Positions 1 to 10,341 are shown, counted from the first letter of the stretch. The stretch: DNA of 49,216 nt from Actinomadura sp. 7K507 (GCF_004348425.1 NZ_SMKK01000031.1:1-49216); one strand, 5' to 3'. Translations and numbers: made by a program. Notes: a model not told the origin generated them from the letters alone.

Positions 1-1235
1 GGTATCGGTCGAGGCGGGAGTGGTTCGCCAAGTCCCGCCGCCTGCACGTCCTCAAGGACCGCCTCGCACGCGTGCAGGCCGACTGGGACGCCGGGCGGGT
101 GCGGGTGGTGCGCGGCGGCAGGCGCCTGCTGAACACCCGCCACCACCTGGACGCCGCCGGGCTGACCGAGGAGCAGTGGCGGGCGCGGTGGGAGGCCGGG
201 CGGTGGTTCTGGCAGGCCGACGGCGAAAGCGGGAAGCGGTACGGCAACGAGACCATCCGCGTCACCCCCGACGGCGAAGTATCGATCAGGCTGCCTGCCC
301 CTTTGGCGCATCTGGCCAACGCCCCGCACGGCCGCTACGTCCTGACCGCCCGGGTGCGGTTCGCGCACCGGGCCGCCGAGTGGGCCGACCGGATCACCGT
401 GGACCGGGCGGTGGCCTACCGCATCCACCACGACCCGGACCGGGACCGCTGGTACCTCACCGCATCCTGGAAACGCCCCACCACCCCCACGGTTCCGCTC
501 GAGGCGGCCCGCGCCCACGGCATCATCGGAGTCGACACCAACACCGACCACTTCGCCGCCTACCGCCTGGACACCCACGGCAACCCGGTCGGCGACCCCA
601 TGCGGTTCGGCTACGACCTGTCCGGGACCGTCGGGCACCGGGACGCGCAGGTCCGGCACGCCATCACCGCCCTGCTGCACTGGGCCCGGCGATGCGGCGT
701 CGCCGCCATCGCCATCGAAGACCTGGACTTCGCCCAAGACAAGACCCGGGAGAAACACGGCCGACGCAAACGATTCCGGCAGCTCATCTCCGGCTTCCCC
801 ACCGGGAAACTCAAGGCGCGGCTGGTCTCGATGGCCGCCGAGCAGGGGCTCGCGATCGTCGCGGTCGATCCGGCCTACACCTCGAGATGGGGCGACCAGC
901 ACTGGCGCAAACCCCTCACCACCAGCGATAGGAAGATGACCTGCCATGACGCCGCCTCGGTGGCGATCGGCAGACGCGCCCTCGGACACCCGATCCGGCG
1001 ACGGACGACACCGCCCCGCACCCACCAGAGCGATGGGCGCGGGCATCGGACCGCCCAGGCCGAACCGGGTGCCCAGGGGCGTGAGGGAACCCGCTCGCCC
1101 GTCCCGGAACGCGCACACGATGCACGCCCCCGGACGGCGACACAACGAACGCGGGCAACCAGCGCATCCAACACCGTTCGGGACGCGCGCAGTACCGGGA
1201 CGTGGGTGCAACACTCACTCCTGGATCCTGGTTAG
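1..1235 (+). CDS. TnpB-like RuvC nuclease of IS200/IS605 type, 5' end outside window
   Basis: The frame is open from base 3, so the gene begins before the window; 410 codons are visible. RuvC-like acidic motifs appear in the right order: the Asp of GVDTNTDHF, the Glu of AIEDLDF and the Asp of CHDAASVAIGRR. TnpB proteins are RNA-guided nucleases of IS605-type elements. Between the second and third motifs, where classical TnpB has a four-Cys zinc ribbon, this protein has only YTSRWGDQHW and no CxxC pairs. This places it with the actinobacterial TnpB-related proteins that lack a zinc ribbon. The Arg/Pro-rich C-terminal tail (about 85 residues) is low complexity and its DNA may overlap a guide-RNA region. 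No TnpA is visible. Activity is uncertain because the N-terminus is not seen. Confidence 0.8.
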   Translation, partial: YRSRREWFAKSRRLHVLKDRLARVQADWDAGRVRVVRGGRRLLNTRHHLDAAGLTEEQWRARWEAGRWFWQADGESGKRYGNETIRVTPDGEVSIRLPAPLAHLANAPHGRYVLTARVRFAHRAAEWADRITVDRAVAYRIHHDPDRDRWYLTASWKRPTTPTVPLEAARAHGIIGVDTNTDHFAAYRLDTHGNPVGDPMRFGYDLSGTVGHRDAQVRHAITALLHWARRCGVAAIAIEDLDFAQDKTREKHGRRKRFRQLISGFPTGKLKARLVSMAAEQGLAIVAVDPAYTSRWGDQHWRKPLTTSDRKMTCHDAASVAIGRRALGHPIRRRTTPPRTHQSDGRGHRTAQAEPGAQGREGTRSPVPERAHDARPRTATQRTRATSASNTVRDARSTGTWVQHSLLDPG

Positions 1236-1319
1236 GAACGGTGCGGATGGGTCTTGAACAGCCATGGTGCCGTACGCTTCGGGATAGTAAGGAAAGCGCA
1301 GACCAGTGAGGGGGCGGTC

Positions 1320-1562
1320 GTGGCGCGTGTCGTCGTAGACGTCATGCTCAAGCCGGAGATCCTGGACCCGCAAGGGCAGGCGATCGCCCGGAAGCTTCCG
1401 CAGATGGGGTTCGACGGCGTCGTCGCCGTCCGGCAGGGGAAGCGGTTCGAGGTCGAACTGGAGGGGGAGGCCGACGAGGCGGCCCTGGAGCAGGTCGGCA
1501 AGATCGCCGAAACGCTCCTCGCCAACCCGGTCATCGAGAACTTCGAGGTTCGCGTTCTCTAG
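1320..1562 (+). CDS. purS: Phosphoribosylformylglycinamidine synthase subunit PurS
   Basis: This 80-residue protein matches the usual PurS length. It forms a small dimeric bridge between PurQ and PurL in the fourth step of purine synthesis (FGAR to FGAM). Typical family wording is present: VVVDVMLKPEILDPQG near the N-terminus and IENFEVRVL at the end. The GTG at 1320 is preferred because GAGGGG lies 6 bases upstream. An upstream ATG at 1254 would add 22 non-conserved residues. The next purine gene, purQ, is not adjacent; an ATP-binding protein gene lies between them. Confidence 0.95.
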   Translation: MARVVVDVMLKPEILDPQGQAIARKLPQMGFDGVVAVRQGKRFEVELEGEADEAALEQVGKIAETLLANPVIENFEVRVL

Positions 1563-1775
1563 CCGGAAATGGCATTGAATGCCCGTTCGTCTCCGGGGGA
1601 AGTTGGCGCGTTCCATGGGCCCACGGGCCTTTCCGCGGGCTCGGGTCATTGACTAGATTTCGCGGAACGACCCGGCAGTATAGCGATTACGGAAGATACC
1701 GCCGGGGAAGTCTTAGCTGCGTCGAGTCGTCGAGCACGCTCCGGGGACCGGGGGAACGGCCAGGAAGCCCGGGGC

Positions 1776-2240
1776 ATGACACGAGGTGTCCGGGTGGAAA
1801 TGAGGTTCTCGCTCGCGCTCCCGCGCGAAGCGCTCAGCATCCCGGTGATACGGCGGGTGGTCGGTGACGCGCTGCGGGGGCTGGGCGTCACCGAGGACTG
1901 CGTCGACGACGTACTGGTCGCCACGTCCGAGGCGTGCACGAACGTCGTCCAGCACGTCCGCGCGTCCGGTGAGTACCAGGTCACAGGGCACGTGGACGAG
2001 GGCGTTTGTGTGCTCAAAGTCATGGACCGGGGCGGCGGGCCCCGGCCGGCCCCCGAGGATCGGGGGGTTTTGGGCGAATCCGGACGCGGGATTAGGATCA
2101 TGCGTGCGCTGGTCGACGACCTCGCCATCGACAGCTCGCCCGACAGGGGCACCGTCGTCAGCCTGCGGAAGCGCCTGAGCTGGCGGGACGAGGCGCTGGT
2201 GCGGCGCCTCGACCACAATCTCGTCCACAACGCCGGGTAG
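1776..2240 (+). CDS. HATPase-fold ATP-binding protein, RsbW/anti-sigma-like
   Basis: This 154-residue protein has the GHKL ATPase boxes: N-box [10 protein letters not shown] (residues 51-60), G1 box DRGGG (84-88) and G2 box [10 protein letters not shown] (100-109). Such single-domain proteins in actinomycetes resemble the anti-sigma factor and serine kinase RsbW, but most have no known partner. No antagonist or sigma gene is adjacent. It sits between purS and purQ on the same strand, about 210 bases after purS and 98 bases before purQ, so co-transcription is possible. A start at ATG 1800 (MRFSLALP) is also possible; a GAGG precedes that one at long spacing. Confidence 0.85.
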   Translation: MTRGVRVEMRFSLALPREALSIPVIRRVVGDALRGLGVTEDCVDDVLVATSEACTNVVQHVRASGEYQVTGHVDEGVCVLKVMDRGGGPRPAPEDRGVLGESGRGIRIMRALVDDLAIDSSPDRGTVVSLRKRLSWRDEALVRRLDHNLVHNAG

Positions 2241-2338
2241 ATTGGTACGCGCGCGGGGGGAATGCGACGCGCAGCGGGGTGATCGGCGGAGGAGAACCGC
2301 CAGTCCCGGCCGCCCCTCATTTCGGAGGAACAGTAGAG

Positions 2339-3019
2339 ATGGATGCTGCCCGGGTCGGGGTCGTCACCTTCCCCGGTTCTCTCGACGACAAGGACGCCGC
2401 ACGTGCCGTGCGGCTGGCCGGCGCCGAGCCGGTCGCCCTATGGCACGGCGACCACGATCTGCAGGGGGTCGACGCGGTCGTACTGCCCGGCGGATTCTCG
2501 TACGGGGACTACCTGCGGGCCGGGGCTATCGCCCGGTTCGCACCGCTCATGACCGAATTGGCGGCCGCCGCCGAGGCGGGCCTGCCGGTCCTCGGCATCT
2601 GCAACGGCTTCCAGGTGCTGTGCGAGTCGCACCTGCTGCCGGGCGCGCTGCTGCCGAACGCCGGCCTGCACTTCGTCTGCCGCGACCAGCGGCTTCGAGT
2701 GGAGAACACCGACACCGCCTGGACGACCGAGTACCGTGAGGGCCAGGAGCTGGTCATCCCGATCAAGAACCGGGACGGCCGGTACACCGCCGACAGGGAG
2801 ACGCTGATCGAACTGGCCGACACCGGCCGGATCGTCGCCCGATACCTCGACCTGAACCCCAACGGCTCCCTCGATGACATCGCCGGGATCTGCAACGAAG
2901 CCGGCAACGTGGTCGGGCTCATGCCGCATCCCGAGCACGCCGTGGAGTCACTGACCGGCCCGTCCACCGATGGGCTCGGCTTCTTTTCCTCCATTGTCAA
3001 GAGACTGGTCAACGCATGA
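2339..3019 (+). CDS. purQ: Phosphoribosylformylglycinamidine synthase subunit PurQ (glutaminase)
   Basis: PurQ is a class I glutamine amidotransferase that supplies ammonia to PurL. The 226 residues include the nucleophile C88 in LGICNGFQ and the catalytic His197 and Glu199 in PHPEH near the C-terminus. The N-terminal [11 protein letters not shown] is typical. The ATG at 2339 is preceded by GGAGGA about 9 bases upstream. The stop codon overlaps the purL start (ATGA at 3016), which indicates translational coupling of the two subunits. Confidence 0.97.
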   Translation: MDAARVGVVTFPGSLDDKDAARAVRLAGAEPVALWHGDHDLQGVDAVVLPGGFSYGDYLRAGAIARFAPLMTELAAAAEAGLPVLGICNGFQVLCESHLLPGALLPNAGLHFVCRDQRLRVENTDTAWTTEYREGQELVIPIKNRDGRYTADRETLIELADTGRIVARYLDLNPNGSLDDIAGICNEAGNVVGLMPHPEHAVESLTGPSTDGLGFFSSIVKRLVNA

Positions 3020-6000
3020 GCGAGCAACCGCCACACGCCTCCGGGCGCGCCACCCGGGAATCCACTGACGAGCCGTCGATGGAGTGGCTCGGCGAGCTCA
3101 GGTCCGACGCGGACGACCCCGAGCTCCAGCCGATCGACCCGTCGGTCACGCAGGCTTTCGAGGCCATGCTGGAGGAGGCCAAGCCCGCGGACCGGGCCGC
3201 CACCGCCACCCAGCCCGGATCGGCCGCTCAGCCGCGGCCGATGATCCAGGTGGACCCGTCCGCCCAGGCCGTGCTCAGGTCGGCTCAGCCGCTGCCCGGC
3301 GCACCCCTCGAAGGGCCGGAACAGCAGTTCGCCCAAGCCCTGGCCGAGGAGAGCGCCGCCGCTGACCCTGCCTCCACCCTGGCGGACCCGACGCTCACCA
3401 ACCCGGACCTGAACGGATTCACCGCTCCGCCGACGGACCCCACCACCCGGGACAGCGGCCCGCAACCCCTGGCCGGCCCCGGCCCCGAGCCCTTCGCCGG
3501 GCCGGGAACGGGCCCGCAGCCCGCCGTCGAGCCAGGAGCAAGCCCTCCGCCCGCTCTGGGCACCGGCCCCCTGCCCGCACTAGGCACCGGACCTCAGCCT
3601 GCTCTGGGCACCGGACCTCAGCCCTCTGCCGGTCCCGGGACCGGCCCGCAGCCTGCGGTCGGTACGGGGACGGGCCCGCAGCAGGCGGTCGGGCCGAACA
3701 CGGGCCCGCAGCCGCCCGTCCAAGCCGACCGGCCCGACGCGCAGCCCACGCCCGGCCCCGGGCAGCAGCCCGCCGCCGGGCCGAACACGGGCCCGCAGCC
3801 GCCCGTCCAGGGTGACCGGCCTGGGACCGGCCCTCTGCCCGCACTGGGCACCGGCCCTGTACCCGCGCTAGGCACCGGCCCTCAGCCCGCTCTCGGCACC
3901 GGGCCGCTGCCCACGGTCAACCCCGGGAGCGGCCCGCAGCTCACCGTCGGCCTGAACACGGGCCCGCAGCCGCCCGTCCAGCCCGAGGGACGCGGCACGG
4001 GCCCGCAGCCCGCCGTCGGCCCCGGCACCGGCCCGCAGCCCGCCGTCGGCCCCGGCACCGGCCCGCAGCGCGCCGTCGGGCGCGGCACCGGCCCGCAGCC
4101 CGCCGTCGGCCCCGGCACCGGCCCGCAGCGCGCCGTCGGGCACGGCACCGGCCCGCAGCCCGCAGTCGGCCCCGGGACGGGCCCGCAGCCCGCGCTGGGC
4201 CGCGGGACGGGCCCGCAGCCGGCCATCGAAGGCCAGGCCTACTCCGGCACGGACACCGTGGCCATCGCCGCCGCGTCCCCGGAGCGTCGGCAGCCGTTCG
4301 CCGAGCTGGGGATGAACGAGGAGGAGTACCGGCGCGTCCGCGACATTCTCGGGCGCCGCCCCACCTCGGCCGAGCTGGCGATCTACTCGGTGATGTGGAG
4401 CGAGCACTGCTCGTACAAGAGCTCCAAGGTCCACCTCCGCCAGTTCGGTGACAAGGCCCCGAAGACGGACAAGTTGCTCGTCGGCATGGGCGAGAACGCC
4501 GGCGTCGTGGACGTCGGCCAGGGGCTGGCGGTCACCTTCAAGGTGGAGTCGCACAACCACCCGTCCTACGTGGAGCCATACCAGGGCGCCGCGACCGGCG
4601 TCGGCGGGATCGTGCGCGACATCATGTCGATGGGCGCCCGGCCCATCGCGGTGATGGACTCGCTCCGGTTCGGCCCGGCGGACGCCCCCGACACCCAGCG
4701 CGTCCTGCCCGGCGTGGTGGCGGGCATCGGCGGCTACGCCAACTCGCTCGGCCTGCCCAACATCGGCGGCGAGACGGTCTTCGACGCCTGCTACGAGCAG
4801 AACCCCCTCGTCAACGCGCTCTGCGTCGGCCTCATGAGGCACGAGGACATCCAGCGCGCCACGGCCCCCGGCCCCGGCAACCAGGTGATCCTGTTCGGTG
4901 CGCTGACCGGCCCGGACGGCATCGGCGGCGCCTCCGTCCTCGCCTCGGCGAACTTCGATGACGAGTCTCACCAGAAGCGGCCGTCCGTCCAGGTGGGCGA
5001 CCCGTTCATGGAGAAGCTGCTCATCGAGTGCTGCCTGGAGCTGTTCAACGAGGACCTCGTGGTCGGCATCCAGGACCTCGGCGCCGCCGGCGTGTCCTGC
5101 GCGACGACGGAGCTGGCCGCGGCCGGCACCGGCGGCATGCACGTCAACCTCGACGCCGTCCCGCTCCGCGACGAGACTCTCCTGCCCGAGGAGATCCTCA
5201 TGAGCGAGTCGCAGGAGCGCATGATGGCGGTGGTCACGCCCGACAAAGTCGAACGCTTCATGGAGATCTGCGGCCGCTGGGAGATCCCGGCGACCGTGAT
5301 CGGGACGGTCACCGACACGCGCCGGCTGGTCATGACGTGGCGGGGCGAGACGATCGTCGACCTCCCGCCGACCACGGCCGCCGACGAGGGCCCGGTGTAC
5401 CGGCGCCCCCTGGAGCCCCCGCTGGACCTCGGCGCCCTCCAGTCCGACACGCCGGGCCGCCTCACCCGCCCGTCCAACGGCGACGAGCTGCGCCGCACGG
5501 TGCTGTGGCTGGCCGGGTCGCCGAACCTGGCCGGCAAGACGTGGGTGACGTCGCAGTACGACCGGTACGTGCTCGGCAACACCGTGATGGCCATGCCGGA
5601 GAACGCGGGCGTGGTGCGCATCGACGACGAGTCCGGGCTGGGCATCGCGCTGTCCCTCGACGGGAACGGCCGCTACACCCGCCTGGACCCGTACGCGGGC
5701 GCGCAACTGGCCCTGTCCGAGGCGTACCGCAACGTCGCCGCCACGGGTGCGCGGCCGCTGGCCGTCACCAACTGCCTCAACTTCGGCTCCCCGGAGGACC
5801 CCGGGGTCATGTGGCAGTTCGCCCGCGCGGTCGAGGGCCTGGCGGACGGCTGCCAGTACCTCGGCATCCCGGTCACGGGCGGCAACGTGAGCTTCTACAA
5901 CCAGACGGGCTCCACGCCCATCAACCCGACCCCGGTCGTGGGCGTCCTCGGCGTCCACGACGACGTACGGCGCCGCGTGAACATCGGGCTCACCACCGAC

Positions 6001-6513
6001 GGCGCCACGATCGCGCTGCTCGGCGAGACCCGCGAGGAGTTCGGCGGCTCGGAATGGGCGCACGTCGTCTACGGGCACCTGGGCGGCCTGCCGCCGCTGG
6101 TGGACCTCAAGGCCGAGACGTCGCTGGCCTCCGTGCTCGTCAACGCCGTCCGCGACGGGCTGGTGACCGTCGTCCACGACCTGTCGGACGGCGGCCTGTC
6201 CCAGACGCTCGTGGAGTCGTGCCTGCGCGGCGGACTGGGGGCCCGCATCACGCTGCCGGGCGACCCGTTCGTGGCCCTGTTCAGCGAGTCGGTGGCCCGC
6301 GCCATGGTCGCCGTCCGCCCGGGTGCCGAGGCGCGCCTGGCGGCCCTGTGCGAGTCGGCGGGCGTCCCCGTCAGCCAGATCGGCGTGGCCGGCGGCGACT
6401 CCCTGAGCGTCACGGGCCACGGCCCCGACGGCGAGCAGCAGGAACTGTTCAGCATCCCGCTGTACGAACTCCGGGAGTCCCACGAACGCATGCTCCCGAG
6501 CTACGCCGACTGA
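3016..6513 (+). CDS. purL: Phosphoribosylformylglycinamidine synthase PurL with a ~414-residue repeat-rich N-terminal extension
   Basis: The frame encodes 1165 residues, whereas the actinobacterial small-type PurL is about 740-760. Residues from about 415 on form a complete Pur[20 protein letters not shown], the active-site region [12 protein letters not shown] (His464), ESHNHPS and the later ATP-binding segments. Residues 1-145 are acidic and not recognised. Residues 150-405 are Gly/Pro/Gln/Thr-rich repeats. The ATGA overlap with purQ supports starting at 3016. An internal GTG at 4258 would give a normal 751-residue PurL but has no close Shine-Dalgarno, so a second start or a misassigned upstream region cannot be excluded. 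A strong terminator follows. It acts in the PurLQS complex. Confidence 0.95.
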   Translation: MSEQPPHASGRATRESTDEPSMEWLGELRSDADDPELQPIDPSVTQAFEAMLEEAKPADRAATATQPGSAAQPRPMIQVDPSAQAVLRSAQPLPGAPLEGPEQQFAQALAEESAAADPASTLADPTLTNPDLNGFTAPPTDPTTRDSGPQPLAGPGPEPFAGPGTGPQPAVEPGASPPPALGTGPLPALGTGPQPALGTGPQPSAGPGTGPQPAVGTGTGPQQAVGPNTGPQPPVQADRPDAQPTPGPGQQPAAGPNTGPQPPVQGDRPGTGPLPALGTGPVPALGTGPQPALGTGPLPTVNPGSGPQLTVGLNTGPQPPVQPEGRGTGPQPAVGPGTGPQPAVGPGTGPQRAVGRGTGPQPAVGPGTGPQRAVGHGTGPQPAVGPGTGPQPALGRGTGPQPAIEGQAYSGTDTVAIAAASPERRQPFAELGMNEEEYRRVRDILGRRPTSAELAIYSVMWSEHCSYKSSKVHLRQFGDKAPKTDKLLVGMGENAGVVDVGQGLAVTFKVESHNHPSYVEPYQGAATGVGGIVRDIMSMGARPIAVMDSLRFGPADAPDTQRVLPGVVAGIGGYANSLGLPNIGGETVFDACYEQNPLVNALCVGLMRHEDIQRATAPGPGNQVILFGALTGPDGIGGASVLASANFDDESHQKRPSVQVGDPFMEKLLIECCLELFNEDLVVGIQDLGAAGVSCATTELAAAGTGGMHVNLDAVPLRDETLLPEEILMSESQERMMAVVTPDKVERFMEICGRWEIPATVIGTVTDTRRLVMTWRGETIVDLPPTTAADEGPVYRRPLEPPLDLGALQSDTPGRLTRPSNGDELRRTVLWLAGSPNLAGKTWVTSQYDRYVLGNTVMAMPENAGVVRIDDESGLGIALSLDGNGRYTRLDPYAGAQLALSEAYRNVAATGARPLAVTNCLNFGSPEDPGVMWQFARAVEGLADGCQYLGIPVTGGNVSFYNQTGSTPINPTPVVGVLGVHDDVRRRVNIGLTTDGATIALLGETREEFGGSEWAHVVYGHLGGLPPLVDLKAETSLASVLVNAVRDGLVTVVHDLSDGGLSQTLVESCLRGGLGARITLPGDPFVALFSESVARAMVAVRPGAEARLAALCESAGVPVSQIGVAGGDSLSVTGHGPDGEQQELFSIPLYELRESHERMLPSYAD
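3991..4230 (+). repeat. Eight tandem 30-bp repeats inside purL
   Basis: Eight units in exact 30-bp register (3991, 4021, 4051, 4081, 4111, 4141, 4171, 4201) each encode a decapeptide of the pattern xGTGPQxAxG, where the first residue is Pro, Arg or His. Looser copies of the same [15 protein letters not shown] theme extend upstream to about 3450. Units differ mostly by single codons, which suggests recent expansion by slippage or unequal exchange. Confidence 0.97.
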
Positions 6514-6548
6514 CCCTCCACACCCACCCACGTCCACACCAGACAAGA

Positions 6549-6578
6549 AAAGGGCGCCCCCTCACCGGGGCGCCCTTT
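6549..6578. terminator. Bidirectional intrinsic-type terminator
   Basis: A perfect 12-bp stem (AAAGGGCGCCCC pairing with GGGGCGCCCTTT) has a 6-base loop. It lies 35 bases after the purL stop and 18 bases beyond the stop of the converging gene. The A/T ends of the stem provide a short T run on either strand, so it can serve both transcripts. Confidence 0.9.
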
Positions 6579-6596
6579 CTGCATGAGCCGGAAGGC

Positions 6597-7565
6597 TCAG
6601 AAGACCGAGATGTGGACGTGGTCGTAGTGGTTGGCGGTGTTGCCGCCTCGGTTCTCCATCGCGCGCCAGCCGGGGCTGCGCATGTCGTAGATGCGCTGGC
6701 GCCAGATGACGTACTTGACGCCGAGGGAGCTGGCGTTGGAGATGGCGTACTGGGCCGCCTGGTCGCCCTGGGTCTGCGCGCTGCCCGAGGCCATGACGCC
6801 GCCGGTCGTCACCATGAAGTCGCAGGCCTGGCCGGTGCCGTGGTCCTGGGCGTCGACGCCGCCGCGGACGCAGCCGATGGTGGGGAAGGGGCCGAACTCC
6901 AGGTCGATGGCGTTCTTGGTCTTGAGCATGCGGGACGTGACGCCGCCCAGGCCGCTGACCGGCGACTCGGGCTTGTACTTCTTGACCAGGGCCTCGATCT
7001 TGGTCCTGCGGCTCTTCAGGTCCTTGATCTCCTTCTTGACCTGCGTCATCTTCGCCTCGGCCTGCTTGCGGGCCTGAGCCTGCTCGTTGATGAGCTTCTG
7101 GATCTGCTCGACCTTCGCGTGCTGGTTCTGGGCCATGTGGCTGACCAGGCTGGCGTTGCTGAGGAGCTCGCTCGGGTTGGAGGCGGACAGGAAGGTGACC
7201 GTGGGGTCCTCGCCGTTCCTCATGTACTGGGTCGCGGCGAGCTGGGCGGCGATGCTGCGGGCCTCGATGAGGTCCTTTTCCAGGGTCTTCGACTTCTGGT
7301 GCGCCTTCTTGGCCGCGTACTGGATGTCCTTGAGCTTGGCCAGGTCGCCGCCGAGTTCCTTCTCGAGCTGCTCGATCTGCCGGTTCAGCTTGGCGAACTT
7401 GGCGCTGTCGCCCGGGTCGAGCGGGACGTACGCGGCGGCCGCCGGAGACGCGGCGGCGCCGGACGGAGTGGCGGTACCGAACAGGGGCAGTGCGGTGGCG
7501 AGCGCCACGAGAGCCACGGCGGCGCGTCGCCTACCGTGCCTGCGTGTGGAGGCGGGGGTCTCCAC
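6597..7565 (-). CDS. Secreted coiled-coil protein with ARB_07466-like C-terminal domain
   Basis: This 322-residue protein begins with an Arg-rich, then hydrophobic signal peptide (residues 1 to about 42, ending in an Ala-rich stretch). A long charged coiled coil (about 52-210) follows, rich in Lys, Glu, Gln and Ala. The C-terminal domain (about 215-322) has GCVRGGVDAQDHGTGQACDF and HYDHVHISVF, as in the actinobacterial ARB_07466-like domain, which resembles metal-dependent cell-wall carboxypeptidases. A role in cell-wall remodelling is inferred. The GTG start at 7565 is preceded by AGAGGAGAA. It converges on purL. Confidence 0.85.
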   Translation of the reverse strand: METPASTRRHGRRRAAVALVALATALPLFGTATPSGAAASPAAAAYVPLDPGDSAKFAKLNRQIEQLEKELGGDLAKLKDIQYAAKKAHQKSKTLEKDLIEARSIAAQLAATQYMRNGEDPTVTFLSASNPSELLSNASLVSHMAQNQHAKVEQIQKLINEQAQARKQAEAKMTQVKKEIKDLKSRRTKIEALVKKYKPESPVSGLGGVTSRMLKTKNAIDLEFGPFPTIGCVRGGVDAQDHGTGQACDFMVTTGGVMASGSAQTQGDQAAQYAISNASSLGVKYVIWRQRIYDMRSPGWRAMENRGGNTANHYDHVHISVF

Positions 7566-7600
7566 GTGCTTCTCCTCTCGTCACGGCCGAAGGTCAATGA

Positions 7601-7630
7601 ACATTAAACAACCGTCTGCAGTTTCGCCAA
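7601..7630 (-). promoter_or_regulatory. Sigma-70-type promoter for the secreted coiled-coil protein
   Basis: Reading the minus strand, TTGGCG (7630-7625) is followed after 18 bases by TAATGT (7606-7601). A transcript would start near 7594 and leave a leader of about 30 bases with a good Shine-Dalgarno. I compared this leader with the c-di-AMP riboswitch often found before cell-wall hydrolase genes and did not see its conserved core. Confidence 0.55.
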
Positions 7631-7819
7631 GGCTAGACCCCTGCGGCGAGTGAGACGGCGCCAAGCGCGAGATGTCAGGCTCCTTGCTGGGAGCCGAGCC
7701 ATCTTACGTGACTGGACTCACAAGGGCTCACTTCCGAGGGAACCTTAGCGGAACTATCAAGTTTTCAGTGGGCGAATCGGGCATTCCGCCGGTTCATACG
7801 TGTCGCATGCGGTTCCGGT

Positions 7820-9712
7820 TCAGTCGCGGATCAGGCGGCCCCCGTAGCCGAGGTTCGTGCCGGGCTTGTTCCACGTGTACTGGAGCGTGCCGTCCGGTTG
7901 CCGGGTGATCTGGACGACCCCGGCCGTGCACGGCTTCCCGACGGCCAGGGCCATCTTCAGAGCGCTCTCCGTGCCCCTGGTGAGCGTGAGCGTGCCGTTG
8001 CAGCCTTCCCGTGGATAGACCGCGCGCGCTGTGGTGCCGCCCACGTCGAACGTCACCTCCACGGGGAACGAGGCGTTGCGGCTTGTGTTGACCAGCGTCC
8101 CCTTCCACGTCCCGCCGAAGGACGACGGGATCGTCGTCACCGGACGGTTGTTCGACGCGTTGGCGCTGTCGGGGGGCGGGCCGTCATCGGCCTTGAGCTG
8201 GGGCCACAGGACCAGCGCGATGATGGCGATGCCCACGCCGACCCCGATGAACAGCGAGAGCGCGACCCCCAGCACGTGGTTGCTCGGGCGCCGCATCTTG
8301 GCGAGGGACGCCAGCGGGGAGTTGCGTCCGCCGCTGTCACGGCCCTCGCCCATGCCGGGGATCATCGGGGACGGTGCGGTGCTGTTCGCCTGCTGTTCCA
8401 GGTCGATCGCGTCGAACGTGGCGGTGGGGTCGGGGCCGCTGAACGCGTCGAACTGCGTGGTCTGTTCCGCCCGGTCGGGCTGCCGCGGCTCGAACGCGTT
8501 GAAGGTCGTGGTCTCCTCGAAGGCGGACGAGTCCAGGTCGGCGGGGGGCGTCACAGGCTCGGGCTCGGGTGGGCGTGACCGGCGCGCGCGCGAGAGCTTC
8601 CCTAGCAAGGACGACGAGGCGCTGTCCGAGGGGGGAGCCGCAGGGGAGCCTGGAGGAGGCCCCGCCGACGCGCCGGGCACCGGCGTCCCGTCTGTGAAGG
8701 TGGCTGCGACGCCAGGGCTGGCGGTCCAGGGCCCTGGTGGGCCTCCTATGGGGACCTGCGGCGGCACGGGGGGCGGCATGTGCGGTGAAGGCGAAGGTGA
8801 CTCTGGCCCGGGGCGCAGCCCCGGTTGCTGTACGGCCGGCCCTGAGGCGAGGGCCCGGCCCTCGTCCACCATCGAGGGCGGCATCCGGCTTGCCAGCGGG
8901 CTGGACGAGTCCAGGAGCCGCTGCAGGAGGTCCGGGGCCGTGGGACGGTCGGCAGGGTCCTTGACGAAGGCGTCGGACAGCACTTCGCGCAGCGAATCGG
9001 GGGCCCCGGTCAGGTCCACCTCGTCGTAGACGATCCGCTGCATCACCTCGGACGGCGAACCGGTCCCGAACGGCGCCCGGCCCGTCGCGGCGAACAGGAT
9101 GGTCGACGCCCACGCGAACACGTCCGCGGCGGGCCCGATGCCCCTGCCGCTGAGCTGCTCCGGGGCCTTGTAGGACGGGTCCTCGGTGATGTGCCCGGAA
9201 AAGGTCACGTTCACCGCCTCCAGAGCGCTCGCGATACCGAAGTCGCCCAGCCTCGGCCCGTCCCGCCCCAGGAGGACGTTCCCCGGCTTCAGATCGTGAT
9301 GGAGCGCACCCGCCCGGTGGACGGCGGCCATCGCGATCGCCATGCCGGCCGCGAGGCGCTCGACGACCGCGCCGCCGCGCGGGCCCTCCTCGGCCACGAG
9401 CTGTTGGAGGGACGGCCCGTCCACCCACTCGCTCACCACGAAGGGACGGTCGCCCTCCACATCGGCGTCCAGAATCGCCGCCGTGCAGAAGCCGGACACC
9501 TTCCGGGCGGAGTCGAACGCGCCGGCGAACCGCGACCTGGCGACGGGCTCACCGCTCAGCCGCACATGCAGGACCTTCACGGCGACCTGGCGGCCCGCAG
9601 GATCCCTGCCGAGGAAGACGGCGCCCTGCTCGCCGACGCCGAGCCGTCCCGTGACCTCGTACGAGCCGAGTCTTCGCGGGTCACCCGGCTGCAGGGGCAG
9701 CGCCTCGGGCAT
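7820..9712 (-). CDS. Membrane-anchored Ser/Thr protein kinase
   Basis: A 630-residue Hanks-type kinase. The N-terminal catalytic domain has a glycine loop GVGEQG (25-30), Lys46 in [16 protein letters not shown] with catalytic Asp140, DFG (157-159) and APEQ (183-186). A Pro/Ser-rich linker (about 290-470) leads to one transmembrane helix (about 477-502) and an extracellular region of about 123 residues with one Cys pair. No PASTA repeats are present, so it is not PknB-like in its sensor. The ATG at 9712 has GGAGG upstream; 64 further residues are open before it but are not conserved in style. It is divergent from the sterol-carrier-family gene. Confidence 0.93.
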   Translation of the reverse strand: MPEALPLQPGDPRRLGSYEVTGRLGVGEQGAVFLGRDPAGRQVAVKVLHVRLSGEPVARSRFAGAFDSARKVSGFCTAAILDADVEGDRPFVVSEWVDGPSLQQLVAEEGPRGGAVVERLAAGMAIAMAAVHRAGALHHDLKPGNVLLGRDGPRLGDFGIASALEAVNVTFSGHITEDPSYKAPEQLSGRGIGPAADVFAWASTILFAATGRAPFGTGSPSEVMQRIVYDEVDLTGAPDSLREVLSDAFVKDPADRPTAPDLLQRLLDSSSPLASRMPPSMVDEGRALASGPAVQQPGLRPGPESPSPSPHMPPPVPPQVPIGGPPGPWTASPGVAATFTDGTPVPGASAGPPPGSPAAPPSDSASSSLLGKLSRARRSRPPEPEPVTPPADLDSSAFEETTTFNAFEPRQPDRAEQTTQFDAFSGPDPTATFDAIDLEQQANSTAPSPMIPGMGEGRDSGGRNSPLASLAKMRRPSNHVLGVALSLFIGVGVGIAIIALVLWPQLKADDGPPPDSANASNNRPVTTIPSSFGGTWKGTLVNTSRNASFPVEVTFDVGGTTARAVYPREGCNGTLTLTRGTESALKMALAVGKPCTAGVVQITRQPDGTLQYTWNKPGTNLGYGGRLIRD

Positions 9713-9852
9713 CTGACGAACCTCCGTGTCCTCCGGGGACCGTGTCCCCGAGCTCCCGGTTTCGGCCGGGGTCCTTTCTACCGTCTGCGCGGCCTCGCCA
9801 CGCCATCGCAGGCCGGATCGCCTTGGGCCGCGACCCGGTACCGTCGGTGGCG

Positions 9853-10341
9853 ATGTCGCGAACACCGCTTTCTCTCGCTCTCGTGAACGAGCAGCTCGCC
9901 GCACTCGGCCTGCCGGCCCATACCGGCGCGGACGAGTCGGCCGAGCTTCGTCGCGCGGCCATGGACATCGTCCTCGCCTGCATCGAGACAGGGAAAGCCG
10001 AACCGCCCCGGCCGGTCGTCAAAGGAGCGGTGCGCTTCCTGCTCGACCGGCTCGCCGAGCTGGCGCCCGGCCGTTCCGTGGAGGTTCGCGTTCCTCCTTA
10101 CGCCGCTGTCCAATGCATCGACGGCCCGCACCATACCCGTGGTACACCCCCGAATGTGGTGGAGATGGACGCGGCCGCCTGGATCGCCCTGGCCACGGGC
10201 CGGTTGGCCTGGGCCGACGCCGTAGCGGACGGACGGGTCCGCGCCAGCGGCGCGCGCGCGGACCTGTCGGATCATCTTCCCCTGCCCCTCGAACCGCTCG
10301 ATGGCCTCCCCGCCGGCGGGGACGCCTCAGAGACCGGCTGA
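9853..10341 (+). CDS. Sterol-carrier-family protein
   Basis: This 162-residue protein resembles actinobacterial SCP2-like small proteins found near purF: a helical N-terminus ([14 protein letters not shown]), then [34 protein letters not shown] and a final [15 protein letters not shown] segment typical of the SCP2 ligand-binding end. A lipid-binding role is inferred from the family. The start at ATG 9853 is preceded by GGTGG; translation from 9742 would add 37 unlikely residues. It is divergent from the kinase with a gap of 140 bases. Confidence 0.75.
   Translation: MSRTPLSLALVNEQLAALGLPAHTGADESAELRRAAMDIVLACIETGKAEPPRPVVKGAVRFLLDRLAELAPGRSVEVRVPPYAAVQCIDGPHHTRGTPPNVVEMDAAAWIALATGRLAWADAVADGRVRASGARADLSDHLPLPLEPLDGLPAGGDASETG

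Noticed and set aside
1563..1775. Promoter for the HATPase-type gene (TTGACT near 1652, TATAGC near 1679)
   Set aside because: The spacing between the boxes is about 24 bases, too long for a sigma-70 promoter; no other pair was convincing.
4258..4260. GTG as the only purL start, giving 751 residues
   Set aside because: No Shine-Dalgarno close by, while the upstream ATG is coupled to purQ. Kept only as an alternative.
3868..6546. A very long open frame (892 codons) opposite purL
   Set aside because: It is an antisense shadow caused by the GC-rich codon pattern of purL; the protein is low complexity and has no start context or family features.
5028..7607. A long plus-strand frame crossing the purL end and the secreted coiled-coil gene
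   Set aside because: It runs through a strong terminator and opposite a clear gene with signal peptide and conserved domain; Arg/Pro-rich shadow.
7566..7800. c-di-AMP (ydaO-type) riboswitch before the secreted coiled-coil gene
   Set aside because: The gene context fits, but I could not find the conserved purine-rich core; a plain promoter and short leader explain the region.
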